From Streptomyces gilvus (GTDB lineage: Bacteria; Actinomycetota; Actinomycetes; Streptomycetales; Streptomycetaceae): 64,000 nt of DNA. A program made the translations under genes and the position numbers. The DNA lies in contig NZ_JAKWBE010000004.1 of the NCBI RefSeq assembly GCF_022513565.1, positions 310,001-374,000 of the forward strand. Reading direction: 5' to 3'. Below the pieces are notes generated by a model. That model saw nothing but the letters and a program-made list of their open reading frames with translations. It ran no database searches and was not told where the DNA came from. Of the stretch, positions 1 through 8,590 are shown one piece after another; position 1 is the stretch's first letter, and each line of letters starts with the position of its first letter.

Positions 1-948
1 GCATCCGTCGTCGGTCTCGGGACCTGGCAGCTGGGCGCCGACTGGGGAGACGTCGACGACAAGGAAGCCCTCGCGGTGCTGGAGGCGGCGGCCGAGTCGG
101 GGGTGACCTTCTTCGACACCGCCGACGTCTACGGCGACGGGCGCAGCGAGCAGACCGTCGCCGCCTTCCTCGCCGGCCGGCCGGACCTGCACGTGCTGGT
201 CGCCACCAAGATGGGCCGCCGGGTCGAGCAGCTCCCGGAGAACTACGTCCTCGACAACTTCCGTGCCTGGAACGACCGTTCGCGGCGCAACCTGGGCGTC
301 GACCGCATCGACCTGGTCCAGCTGCACTGCCCGCCCACGCCCGTCTACTCCACCGACGAGGTCTTCGACGCCCTCGACACCCTGGTCGAGGAGGAGCGGA
401 TCGCCGCGTACGGGGTGAGCGTGGAGACCTGCGCGGAGGCGCTGACCGCGATCGCCCGGCCGGGTGTGGCGAGCGTGCAGATCATCCTCAACCCGTTCCG
501 CATGAAGCCGCTGCGCGAGGTGCTGCCGGCCGCGCGGGAGGCGGGCGTCGGCATCATCGCCCGCGTGCCGCTGGCCTCCGGGCTGCTGTCGGGCAAGTAC
601 ACCAAGGACACCGTCTTCCCCGCCAACGACCACCGCACCTACAACCGGCACGGCGAGTCCTTCGACGTCGGCGAGACCTTCTCCGGCGTCGACTACCCGA
701 CCGGTGTCGAGGCGGCCGCCGAGTTCGCCGCCCTGGTGCCCGAGGGGTACACCCCGGCCCAGCTCGCGCTGCGCTGGATCGTCCAGCAGCCGGGCGTGAC
801 CACCGTGATCCCCGGCGCCCGCTCGCCCGAGCAGGCCCGCGCCAACGCGGCCGCGGCCAAGCTGCCGGAGCTGTCCGAGCAGACGCTCGGCGCGATCCGC
901 GACCTGTACGACCGCCGGATCAAGGACCAGGTCGAGGGCCGCTGGTAG
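1..948 (+). CDS. Aldo/keto reductase (5' end outside window)
   Basis: The frame is open from base 1, so the true start lies upstream; 315 residues are visible. It is an NADPH-dependent oxidoreductase of the aldo/keto reductase TIM-barrel family. The tetrad pattern is visible: Asp and Tyr in FFDTADVYGDG, Lys in VLVATKMGR, His in DLVQLHCPP. The C-terminal cofactor-binding part is present, with VIPGARSPEQARAN matching the phosphate-binding segment. The substrate cannot be told from sequence. The gene ends in TAG and is followed by a convergent small gene. The fold assignment is secure; the physiological role is not known. Confidence 0.9.
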   Translation, partial: ASVVGLGTWQLGADWGDVDDKEALAVLEAAAESGVTFFDTADVYGDGRSEQTVAAFLAGRPDLHVLVATKMGRRVEQLPENYVLDNFRAWNDRSRRNLGVDRIDLVQLHCPPTPVYSTDEVFDALDTLVEEERIAAYGVSVETCAEALTAIARPGVASVQIILNPFRMKPLREVLPAAREAGVGIIARVPLASGLLSGKYTKDTVFPANDHRTYNRHGESFDVGETFSGVDYPTGVEAAAEFAALVPEGYTPAQLALRWIVQQPGVTTVIPGARSPEQARANAAAAKLPELSEQTLGAIRDLYDRRIKDQVEGRW

Positions 949-978
949 ATCCCGGCGAACCGGTCACGGCTGACCGGG

Positions 979-1329
979 TCACGGCTCCAGGAGCAGCTGC
1001 CACTCCTGCTCCTGGTCGCCGGAGACCGAGCCCTGGTCCTGGGCCGTGAAGGCGTGGGCGAGCGACTCGCGCGCCATGGACACCGCCTCCGGGGCGCCCT
1101 GCACGGTCACCGTCACCGCCCCGGACAGATGGCCCGGGCCGCCCGCCGCGGGCTCGGCCGCCCGGTCCGCCGGATCGTGTTCGAACCGCGCCGTGTGGAC
1201 CGTGACGTCCTCGCTCGTGGGCGGTTCCTCCTTCGCCTGCCCGAAGGCGGGCTCCAGGACCCGCACGACCGCACGCGCGTCGGCGGCGGTGGCGCCGCTG
1301 AGGGTGACCGTGAGCTCGGTACCGGACAT
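979..1329 (-). CDS. Small acidic protein of unknown function
   Basis: This encodes 116 residues starting MSGTELTVTLSG. The start was chosen because GGAGGG lies about 10 nt upstream of this ATG; a second in-frame ATG 12 codons further up (base 1365) has no better site. The protein is acidic and alternates beta-strand-like stretches (ELTVTLSG, GAVTVTVQG) with an Ala-rich helix, which suggests a small alpha/beta domain. No signal peptide, membrane segment or known catalytic motif is visible. It is convergent with the aldo/keto reductase and divergent from a small membrane protein gene. The function is unknown. Confidence 0.6.
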   Translation of the reverse strand: MSGTELTVTLSGATAADARAVVRVLEPAFGQAKEEPPTSEDVTVHTARFEHDPADRAAEPAAGGPGHLSGAVTVTVQGAPEAVSMARESLAHAFTAQDQGSVSGDQEQEWQLLLEP

Positions 1330-1489
1330 GGGCGTCGGATCCCTCCGCTGGTCGTCGTACACCATGGCCTCCGTGTAACCGCGCCGTGATCGCCCAAACA
1401 GCGGTGGTTCGTCCCGGGGACGATCAGTCGCGCGCTTTGCGGGAACACGGAAGACGACGGTGTCCGGGTCGAACACGCCGGGAGGAACA

Positions 1490-1990
1490 GTGCCGGCCAC
1501 GGAGAACGAGTCAGGTGTGAACGAGTGGGGGCGGCACGAGACCGACGAGGAGAGGGCCGACCGCAAGTGGGGTGAGCTGATCCAGGAGGTCAGGGTCGCC
1601 CAGACCGGGGTGCAGATCCTGTTCGGCTTCCTGCTGACCGTCGTGTTCCAGCAGAAGTACGCGTCGCTGGAGGACACCGACAAGACCATCTACATCGTGA
1701 CCGTGGTGCTGGGCGCCGCCGCGACCGGGGCGCTGATCGGGCCGGTCTCCCTGCACCGCCTGGTCTCCGGACAGCGGGTGAAGGCCGAGGCGGTCGAGTG
1801 GGCCTCCCGGATGACCTTCGTCGGCCTGCTCCTGCTGCTGGCCACCATGACCTCGTCGCTGCTGCTGATCCTGCGGGTGGCCACCCACAACGAGGCCGTG
1901 CCGTGGATCGTCACCGGAGTGGTCGCGTGGTACGCCCTGTGCTGGTTCGTGGTCCCGCTGTGGACCCGGCACCGTCGTACGAGGAAGTGA
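1490..1990 (+). CDS. DUF6328-type small membrane protein
   Basis: This is a 166-residue integral membrane protein. A charged cytoplasmic N-terminus rich in Glu and Arg (RHETDEERADRKW) is followed by about four hydrophobic segments: around FGFLLTVVF, VTVVLGAAATGALIG, FVGLLLLLATM and WIVTGVVAWYALCW. The tail is basic (RHRRTRK). The arrangement and the ETDEERADRKWGELIQE stretch resemble the DUF6328 family of actinobacteria, whose function is unknown. Start choice: the GTG at 1490 has GGAGG four bases upstream; the in-frame GTG at 1460 with GGAAG six bases upstream is an alternative giving 176 residues. Confidence 0.7.
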   Translation: MPATENESGVNEWGRHETDEERADRKWGELIQEVRVAQTGVQILFGFLLTVVFQQKYASLEDTDKTIYIVTVVLGAAATGALIGPVSLHRLVSGQRVKAEAVEWASRMTFVGLLLLLATMTSSLLLILRVATHNEAVPWIVTGVVAWYALCWFVVPLWTRHRRTRK

Positions 1991-2051
1991 GGCCGAGCGC
2001 GTCGAGCTGCCGGTCGTGGCGGCGGGAGAGCAACCCCTGGGGGCCAGGAAC

Positions 2052-3077
2052 TCAGCCCTTCGCGCCGCGCAGTGCCGTCAGGCAGCCGGTGATGGCCTGC
2101 TGGAGCTCCTCCAGGCGCTGGACCATGTCGTCCTCGACGAAGTCCTGGACGTCGTCGAAGGTGAGCTCCTCGAAGGCCTTCGTGGCCTTCTGCAGGCTGC
2201 TGTAGAACTTCGTGCGCCGTTCCTGGACGCGCAGTTCGGGATCGGCCTCCACGGCCTCGGCGACCAGGGACTTCATGGTGTCGTAGGCCTCGGTGGCCCA
2301 GTCGCCGGTGTCCTCGTCGTCCTCCAGCTCGTCGATGAGCGACAGATGCCGCTCGGCCTCCTGGCGCAGATCGGCCGGGGCGTCGATGGTCTGCCCCGCG
2401 GGCGTCCTGACCTGGCCGGACTCGGCGATCTGGCGCACATAGCCGATCCGGTCGGCCGACCTGCTCTCGCTGGCGACGGCCTTCTTCAGATCGTCCGTGC
2501 GGACCACGTCCCGCGCCAACTCGGCCTGCAGTTCCGGGTCCTCGCGCACCCGGTCGAGCAGCGCCCGGCGGGCCGCACGGGCGGTGGAGGGGTCGGCGAG
2601 GATCGCGGCGCGCAGCGCGGTGGGGTTCTCGGCGACCTCCAGCGCCTTGGTGGGCCGGATGCCCTCGGCCTCGGCGACCTCGGCGATGGCGGTGCCGCGC
2701 TCGGAGGCGCCGCTGTTACGGGAGACGTAGTAGCTCAGCCACACGTCCGCGTCCGGCAGCTCCACCTCCTGGCCCGGCGCCAGCGCCTCGAAGTGCGGCA
2801 CCATGCCGTCGTCGGCGGCCCGGTCCCAGGCCTTGTAGTAGCGCATCACGCGCTCCGAGGAGCAGCCCGCCAGTTCCGCGAACTCCTTCGCGGACACCTT
2901 CGCCGTCTCCTGCGCGCCCTGACCGCCGGGCCGTACGCTGCGTGCCACCATCAGGCCGAAGGCCCATCCCCCGGTTCGCGCGTAGACCCCGAACTCGCGC
3001 GCGTCCCGCGCCACGAGGTCGGACAGGGGCGCGGCGGACGGCTCGGACGTCTCGGCGGGGTCGATCGCCAGGGTCAC
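2052..3077 (-). CDS. Conserved hypothetical protein with an HTH-like N-terminal half
   Basis: This encodes 341 residues. The GTG start is supported by GGAGAG six bases upstream; an upstream GTG at 3140 would add 21 residues without a ribosome site. The N-terminal third contains SAKEFAELAGCSSERVMRYY, which reads like a helix-turn-helix. The C-terminal half is highly acidic and helical (ELEDDEDTGDWATEAYD, FDDVQDFVEDDMVQRLEEL) and probably forms coiled coils. There is no signal peptide and no membrane span, so it should be cytoplasmic. A DNA-binding or nucleoid role is possible but is only inference. I do not recognise the family. Confidence 0.65.
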   Translation of the reverse strand: MTLAIDPAETSEPSAAPLSDLVARDAREFGVYARTGGWAFGLMVARSVRPGGQGAQETAKVSAKEFAELAGCSSERVMRYYKAWDRAADDGMVPHFEALAPGQEVELPDADVWLSYYVSRNSGASERGTAIAEVAEAEGIRPTKALEVAENPTALRAAILADPSTARAARRALLDRVREDPELQAELARDVVRTDDLKKAVASESRSADRIGYVRQIAESGQVRTPAGQTIDAPADLRQEAERHLSLIDELEDDEDTGDWATEAYDTMKSLVAEAVEADPELRVQERRTKFYSSLQKATKAFEELTFDDVQDFVEDDMVQRLEELQQAITGCLTALRGAKG

Positions 3078-3189
3078 CGATGACTCTCCTGTGCAGAGCT
3101 GGTCGGACTGCGGACGTGCAGACCGGCAGCCTATACGCACCCGTTGACGTGGCTTTGAGAGGCGTCGGTGGTGGTGACGCGCCGCCGCG

Positions 3190-4161
3190 TCAGGCGAACG
3201 CGTCCCGCAGCGCGGGCAGCAGCGTCTTCTCCGCCCAGTCCAGATACGCCGGCTGCGACTCGCCGCCGATCTGCACCAGCGCGATCTCCCCGAACCCGGC
3301 CTCGGCGTACGGTCGTACGGCCTCGACGAAGTCCTCCGGGTCGTCGCCGCACGGGATCGACTCGGCGACGTCGTCCGGCGTCACGAACTGCGTCGCCGCC
3401 TCGAACGCGTCCGGGTGCGGCAGTTCGGAGTTGACCTTCCAGCCGCTGCCGAACCAGCGGAACTGGGAGTGGGCGCGCTTGATCGCGGTGTCCCGGTCGG
3501 GGTCGTAGCAGACGGGCAGCTGACCCACCCGCGGCTTGCCCGCGCCGCCGTGCCGGTCGAACGACTCCAGCAGCCCGGCCTTCGGCTCGGTGGCGATCAC
3601 CAGGTCGGCGAGCCGGCCCGCCAGCGCGCAGGACTGCTCGCCGGAGACGGCGATACCGATCGGCGGCGGCTCGTCCGGCAGGTCCCACAGCCGGGCCGAC
3701 TCCACGTCGAAGTGCGTGCCGCGGTGGTTGACATGGCCGCCCTCGAACAGCGCCCGGATGATCTCGACGGCCTCCTCCAGCATCTCGTGGCGTACGTCGA
3801 CCGACGGCCAACCGCCGCCCACCACATGCTCGTTGAGGTTCTCGCCGGCGCCGAGTCCGAGCCGGAAGCGGCCTTCGGACAGCAACTGCAGCGTCGCCGC
3901 CTTCTGCGCCACGATCGCCGGGTGGTAGCGGACGGTAGGACAGGTCACATAGGTCATCAGCGGAATGCGCGAGGTCGCCTGGGCCGCCGCGCCCAGTACG
4001 CTCCACGCGTACGGCGAGTGACCCTGCGAGCGCAGCCACGGGAAGTAGTGGTCCGAGGTCACCGAGAAGTCGTAACCGGCCTGCTCGGCCCGCACCACCT
4101 GGTCGACCAGTTCACGAGGGCCGGCCTGCTCGGTCATCATCGTGTATCCGATTCGCACCAT
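3190..4161 (-). CDS. LLM-class F420-dependent oxidoreductase (TIGR03557-like)
   Basis: This 323-residue protein has a luciferase-like TIM-barrel fold. It begins MVRIGYTMMTEQAGPREL and carries SDHYFPW and GHSPYAWSVLGA, typical of the F420-dependent glucose-6-phosphate dehydrogenase-related family TIGR03557. RFRLGLGAGENLNEHVVG matches the cofactor-binding glycine-rich region. Such enzymes transfer hydride to or from coenzyme F420, an actinobacterial deazaflavin; the substrate here is unknown. AGGGGA lies about 10 nt before the ATG. The gene is divergent from a serine hydrolase gene 75 nt away, so the two probably share a promoter region. Confidence 0.88.
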   Translation of the reverse strand: MVRIGYTMMTEQAGPRELVDQVVRAEQAGYDFSVTSDHYFPWLRSQGHSPYAWSVLGAAAQATSRIPLMTYVTCPTVRYHPAIVAQKAATLQLLSEGRFRLGLGAGENLNEHVVGGGWPSVDVRHEMLEEAVEIIRALFEGGHVNHRGTHFDVESARLWDLPDEPPPIGIAVSGEQSCALAGRLADLVIATEPKAGLLESFDRHGGAGKPRVGQLPVCYDPDRDTAIKRAHSQFRWFGSGWKVNSELPHPDAFEAATQFVTPDDVAESIPCGDDPEDFVEAVRPYAEAGFGEIALVQIGGESQPAYLDWAEKTLLPALRDAFA

Positions 4162-4236
4162 GACGCCCGAGTCCCCTGCACCGGTGACGGAAAACGGCCT
4201 CTCGATCCGGCGCGGCGCACCAGGCAGGATGCCCTC

Positions 4237-5679
4237 ATGAGCCCCAGCCCGCTGCCGTCCGGCACCCCAGCCGCCCAGGGCGTCGACGCCACCGGTGTCC
4301 ACGCCTTCCTCGACGCCCTCGAAGCCGCTCCCGACATCGAGCCGCACAGTCTGATGATCCTGCGGCACGGCCGCCTGGTGGCCTCCGGCTGGTGGGCGCC
4401 GTACACGCCCGAGCGCCCGCACCTGCTGTACTCCCTCAGCAAGAGCTTCACCGCGACGGCCGCCGGGATCGCGGCCGGCGAGGGCCTGCTGAGCCTCGAC
4501 GACCCGGTGGTCTCCCACTTCCCGGAGTTCGAGGCCGACATCACCGACCCGCGCAGCCGGGCGATGCTGGTGCGGCACGTGGCGTCCATGGCCAGCGGGC
4601 ACGAGGGCGAGACCTTCGAGCGGGCCTTCGCCGAGGACCCGGACGAACTGGTGCGGGGCTTCCTGCGGGTGCCGCCGGAGCGCGATCCGGGGACCGTGTT
4701 CGCCTACAACCAGCCCGCGACCTACACCCTCGCCGCGATCGTGCAGCGCGTGACGGGGCAGCCGCTGACCGCGTACCTCCGTCCGCGACTCCTGGACCCG
4801 GTAGGCATCGGCGAGGTGGCCTGGCTGCACGACCGCAACGGGCGGGAACTGGGCTTCAGCGGGCTGCACGCCACCACCGACGCCATCGCCCGGCTGGGCC
4901 TGCTGTATTTGCGGGACGGGGTGTGGGAGGGCGAGCGGCTGCTGCCGGAGGGCTGGGTGGCCGAGGCCACGCGCCCGCACATCGGCAACGGCGACGGCAC
5001 GGCCGAGGGGGCGCTTTCGGACTGGCAGCAGGGCTACGGCTTCCAGTTCTGGATGGCCCGGCACGGATATCGCGGCGACGGCGCCTACGGGCAGTTCTGT
5101 CTCGTACTGCCCGAACACGACGCCGTGATCGCGACGACCGCTGCGACCGAGCGGATGCAGCAGGTGCTCGATCTCGCCTGGGAGCACCTGCTGCCGGCTT
5201 TCGGGCCGGAGCCGCTGTCCGGCAGGGAGCACGATGACACGGCTCTTCGGGAGCGCCTCGCCCGGCTCGCGCTGCCTCCGGTCACCGGGAAGCCGGCACC
5301 GCCGGAGCAGGCCGCGGAATGGTCCGGCGCCGTGTTCACCCCGCTCGGCGGCGTCTGCGCCGAGCAGCCGAGGCTGGGCTCGGTCACGGTGACGGCCGCC
5401 GATGGGGACTGGGGGCTGCGGCTCACCGAGGACGGCCACCGCCTCGACCTGCGCCTGGGGACCGGCTGGAGGGTCACCGACGCGCCGCTGCCGACCGCGG
5501 TCAGCGGCGGCTGGACCGACGCCGGCACCCTCGCCGTGGACATCGTGTTCCTGGAGACACCGCACCGCCTGACCGTGACGTGCGCCCCCACGGACCGCAC
5601 GTTCACGGCCCACTGGCACACCACCCCGCTGCACGACCCGCCCCTGCGCGCACTGCGGGCGCCGCGGCCGTCAGCCTGA
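4237..5679 (+). CDS. Class C beta-lactamase-family serine hydrolase
   Basis: This is a 480-residue penicillin-binding-protein-fold hydrolase. The nucleophile motif SxxK is S66-L-S-K69 in LLYSLSKSF. A Tyr-containing second motif lies in VFAYNQPATYTLAAIV. The last 150 or so residues (from about WSGAVFTPLGG) form a separate beta-rich domain seen in esterase-type members. No signal peptide is visible, so this is likely a cytoplasmic esterase or peptidase rather than a true beta-lactamase. AGGA lies upstream of the ATG. Its stop overlaps the stop of the convergent kinase-like gene by 9 nt. Confidence 0.85.
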   Translation: MSPSPLPSGTPAAQGVDATGVHAFLDALEAAPDIEPHSLMILRHGRLVASGWWAPYTPERPHLLYSLSKSFTATAAGIAAGEGLLSLDDPVVSHFPEFEADITDPRSRAMLVRHVASMASGHEGETFERAFAEDPDELVRGFLRVPPERDPGTVFAYNQPATYTLAAIVQRVTGQPLTAYLRPRLLDPVGIGEVAWLHDRNGRELGFSGLHATTDAIARLGLLYLRDGVWEGERLLPEGWVAEATRPHIGNGDGTAEGALSDWQQGYGFQFWMARHGYRGDGAYGQFCLVLPEHDAVIATTAATERMQQVLDLAWEHLLPAFGPEPLSGREHDDTALRERLARLALPPVTGKPAPPEQAAEWSGAVFTPLGGVCAEQPRLGSVTVTAADGDWGLRLTEDGHRLDLRLGTGWRVTDAPLPTAVSGGWTDAGTLAVDIVFLETPHRLTVTCAPTDRTFTAHWHTTPLHDPPLRALRAPRPSA

Positions 5680-7299
5680 CGACGGACTGAAGGTCCGCAG
5701 GAAGGTGGCCAGCGCCTGCTGGTCGGCGGCGGTGTCCCACTCGGCGTTCGGAGTCGTCCACCGCAGCGAGAACCCGCGGCCGCCGCCCAGCAGGAAGCCG
5801 CGCCCGAAGGTGCGCACCCGCGTGCCGTCGACGGTGGAGCGCCACTCCATGTCGGCGGCCTTGTGGCCCTGGTACGTCGTCGCCTTGATCTCGCCGATCC
5901 GCTGGTAGCCGCCCTCCTTCTCCAACTCCGGCTCGACGTCGTCACGCCACACGGCGACCGGGTCGGGTCCCAGGACGGTGCTGTACGTGATCGCCAGCGT
6001 GCGCGGATCGCCGCTCGCGCCGAAGGTCACGCGGTACGACAGGTCGCCCACGCGGTGGGTGTCCACCCGCTTCCAGCCCTTGGGGAGGTCGACGGAGAAG
6101 CCCTCGGGCGCGGAGTAGCGGACGAACGCCGACGGCTGAGCCGACGCCGACGGCGATCCCGAGAGAGATTCCGAGGGAGAGGGCGAGATCACCGACGGGG
6201 ACGTGGACGGGGTCGCGGAGGCGGAGGGAGCGGTCGTGCCGTCGGTGCGGCTTCCCGGCGCGGAGACGGAGGGGGAGGGCCGGGGCGCGCTCTCGGGCGA
6301 GGAGGTGCCGAAGCCGGGCAGCCGGTGGGTGGCGGCCAGCGCGGCGAGGGCCACGGTGACGACGGTCAGGGCGGTGCCCGCCGCCATGGCGCGCCTTCCC
6401 CAAGGTGGGGCCGCGTGCCAGGCGGCGGTGTAGTTGCCGCGCAGCCGGGGCCGGGGCGCGCTCTCGGCGAGCGTGTCGGGATCCTCGGTCAGGACCCGCT
6501 GAAGGGCCTCGCGGACCACCGGACGGGTCAGCCGTTCCCGGGAGTTCTTGCGCAGCAGGCCCAGCACGGTCTGGGTGAGCGGGCCCGCGTGCACCGGCGT
6601 GCGCAGCGGCAGGCGGTCCACGCCCTTCAGCGTGGCCTCGGGCCGGTCCCGGTCCCGGAACGGCGGGCGGCCCTCGACCATGGTGTACAGGATCGCGCCG
6701 AGCGCCCAGAGGTCCGCCGCGGGCCCGATCCGCTCGTCACGGGCCTGTTCGGGGGAGGCGTACGACGGCGCGGTCAGCCGGGGCGCCAGGGTGGCGCCGG
6801 CCAGGCCGAAGCCGGTGACCACGACCGAACCCCGGTCCCGCACGAAGACCTGCCCGGGGCTGAGCTCCCCGTGGGTGATGCCCTGGCCGTGCGCCGCCTC
6901 CAGCACGTCCAGCAGCTCCAGACCGATGCGTGCCGCCCGCACATAGTTGAAGGTGCCTTCCTGGGCGAGGAGTTCGCCGAGCGGCGTGCCGTCGATCCAC
7001 TCGGTCACGATCCACAGGGTGCCGTCGTCCGCCACGGTGTCGACGACGGTCGCCACCGCGCCGGGACACAGCAGTCCCATGGTCTCGGACATACGGATGA
7101 CGCGGGCGGTGGTGCGCAGCGCGGAATCGTTGTCCGGGTCCGGGGGGAGTTCGATCTGGGTGAGCAGATAGGGACGTTGGGCAGCGCCGTCGACGCCCTT
7201 GCCGTACCAGCAGACCCGGTTCGCCTCGCGGTGGACGACGTCGACGAGCCGATACCTTCCGGCAACCAACTCGTGCGTGAAGACATGCGCCTTGACCAT
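5671..7299 (-). CDS. Membrane-anchored Ser/Thr kinase-like protein, catalytically defective (pseudokinase)
   Basis: This encodes 542 residues in the order cytoplasmic kinase-fold domain (about 10-270), transmembrane helix (about 303-323), a Ser/Pro/Thr-rich extracellular linker (about 331-391) and a C-terminal extracellular domain. The kinase core is recognisable from YASPEQ and the following GPAADLWALGAILYTM. However, the catalytic loop reads H143-G-E-L-S-P-G-Q instead of HRDLKPxN, the DFG motif is G163-F-G, the P-loop glycines are missing and no VAIK lysine is seen in YLLTQIELP. Phosphotransfer is therefore unlikely; a sensor or scaffold role is inferred. The ribosome site decides the start: GAGGG abuts the ATG at 7305 but lies 6 nt before the ATG at 7299. 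Confidence 0.85.
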   Translation of the reverse strand: MVKAHVFTHELVAGRYRLVDVVHREANRVCWYGKGVDGAAQRPYLLTQIELPPDPDNDSALRTTARVIRMSETMGLLCPGAVATVVDTVADDGTLWIVTEWIDGTPLGELLAQEGTFNYVRAARIGLELLDVLEAAHGQGITHGELSPGQVFVRDRGSVVVTGFGLAGATLAPRLTAPSYASPEQARDERIGPAADLWALGAILYTMVEGRPPFRDRDRPEATLKGVDRLPLRTPVHAGPLTQTVLGLLRKNSRERLTRPVVREALQRVLTEDPDTLAESAPRPRLRGNYTAAWHAAPPWGRRAMAAGTALTVVTVALAALAATHRLPGFGTSSPESAPRPSPSVSAPGSRTDGTTAPSASATPSTSPSVISPSPSESLSGSPSASAQPSAFVRYSAPEGFSVDLPKGWKRVDTHRVGDLSYRVTFGASGDPRTLAITYSTVLGPDPVAVWRDDVEPELEKEGGYQRIGEIKATTYQGHKAADMEWRSTVDGTRVRTFGRGFLLGGGRGFSLRWTTPNAEWDTAADQQALATFLRTFSPSSG

Positions 7300-7471
7300 G
7301 GTCATCCCTCGCTGAACCCCTGGCTCTCACCTTTCACAAGAGGTACGGGAAGTGCGCCGGTGCGTGTTCAATGCATCCTCAACTCACCGGCGTGCGCCCC
7401 CATTTGGTCACGCGCTGTTGGCGGAATTCCCGAAGTGCCTTACGCCTGACCTCAATTCAAGACGGCATATG

Positions 7472-7503
7472 TTCCCGCCGGTAACTCCCCCTCGGCGCGG
7501 GAA
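7472..7503 (-). terminator. Imperfect hairpin after the AIM24 gene
   Basis: TTCCCGCCG and CGGCGCGGGAA can pair around a short loop (one bulge) just past the stop codon of the AIM24-family gene on the minus strand. No U-run follows. It is a modest candidate terminator or mRNA 3' end. The rest of the interval up to the kinase-like gene start shows nothing else. Confidence 0.35.
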
Positions 7504-7504
7504 A

Positions 7505-8182
7505 TCAGTGCTGCTGGGCCTTCTGCGGCGTCGCCTCGCTCGGCCGTACGACCACACAGCCGTCGCCCTGCAGCATCAGCTGCACCGCCTCGCCCGAGCC
7601 GCCGCGCAGCATCGAGCCGATGGACTGCGAACGGTGCAAGGAGGTCTGCAGACCGGCCGTCCAGCCGACCACCGCGTCCGTGTCGACGTACACCGGGTAC
7701 TGCGGAGAGACCGGGATGACCAGCGGGTTGCCCTCGCACACCAGGCCCAGCCTGCCCTGCCCGGTGAAGACGCTGTTGAACAGGCCGCCACCGGCTATGC
7801 CCGCGCCCTTGACCGTCGCGATCCGGTACGACAGGGCGGCGTCGAAGCACAGGACGTTGCGGCCGTTGACGGTGAACTCGTCGCCGGGGTCGACGTCGAC
7901 GATGAAGCAGTTCTGCGCCTCGTGCGCGAACCACGCCTCACCCTGCCCGCGCACCGACATCAGCGGCAGCCCCTCACCGGTGACCGCGCGCTTGAGCATG
8001 CCGCCCACGCCCTGGCCCTTGCGCTCGAACTGGAGGTTGCCGCGGTAGGCGATCATCGCGCCCTGACGGGCGAGCATCTCGCCGTTGACCGCGTACTTGA
8101 TGCACTTGGCGTTCTCGACCGACATACCCGCCTGGGTCGCCGGCTGGACCATGTGCTCGCTGGAAAAGAGGGAACCCTTCAT
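7505..8182 (-). CDS. AIM24 family protein
   Basis: This 225-residue protein matches the AIM24/DUF124 beta-sandwich family. Typical segments are CIKYAVNGEMLARQGAMIAY, RGQGEAWFAHEAQNCFIVDV, and VYVDTDAVVGWTAGL near the C-terminus. The bacterial members have no defined biochemical activity; the yeast relative is a mitochondrial inner-membrane protein. There is no signal peptide or membrane span. AGGA lies about 8 nt before the ATG. It lies upstream of, and on the same strand as, the kinase-like gene, but a gap of about 200 nt with a possible hairpin separates them. Confidence 0.88.
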   Translation of the reverse strand: MKGSLFSSEHMVQPATQAGMSVENAKCIKYAVNGEMLARQGAMIAYRGNLQFERKGQGVGGMLKRAVTGEGLPLMSVRGQGEAWFAHEAQNCFIVDVDPGDEFTVNGRNVLCFDAALSYRIATVKGAGIAGGGLFNSVFTGQGRLGLVCEGNPLVIPVSPQYPVYVDTDAVVGWTAGLQTSLHRSQSIGSMLRGGSGEAVQLMLQGDGCVVVRPSEATPQKAQQH

Positions 8183-8590
8183 GCGGGCATCCTGTCCCGG
8201 AGCGATTCGTTCCGCCAAGATCACAACCGGTACGGGTTCTCGGTGGTCAGGCGCCGAAGAGCTGTGTCCAGTACGTCCCCTTGGGTCCGCCCCCCGGCGA
8301 ACCCGACGCCGATGTGCGAGATGAGTCACAGTCACGTGAGGCAACCTTCTTCCGTTCCGTCACATCTCCACAAGTGGCGCACGGTTGGTGACTTCGCGCT
8401 CACCGAGTGGTGGGGATTGGCAAAGTATTGCCCTGCTTTGCGCGGAATCCCATGATGCGGGCTTTACATGGACATGACTTGTCCATAAGGGTTTCGAGCC
8501 GGGGCCCGACCAGCCCCCATGGCGGCAACGACGCCATGCGTCAGGGCGGTTGGCGAGAGCGGCCGTCCTGGAAGGAAGGAACCCTCATCA
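8183..8590. other. Divergent intergenic region between AIM24 and M4 protease genes
   Basis: This is 408 bases without a supported gene. The right half holds a palindrome and a sigma-70-like promoter for the protease (8463-8491). A second short inverted repeat, GGCAA-AGTA-TTGCC, lies near 8418-8431. I see nothing certain in the left half, which should contain the promoter of the AIM24 gene. Confidence 0.6.
8463..8491 (+). promoter_or_regulatory. Promoter with overlapping operator palindrome, M4 protease
   Basis: TTTACA at 8463-8468 and TAAGGG at 8486-8491 are separated by 17 bases, a reasonable vegetative promoter. The spacer is almost filled by a perfect 7-5-7 palindrome, ATGGACA-TGACT-TGTCCAT at 8468-8486. 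A regulator bound there would cover the promoter, so repression is the simplest reading. The protease GTG start is 100 nt downstream of the -10 box. Confidence 0.5.
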
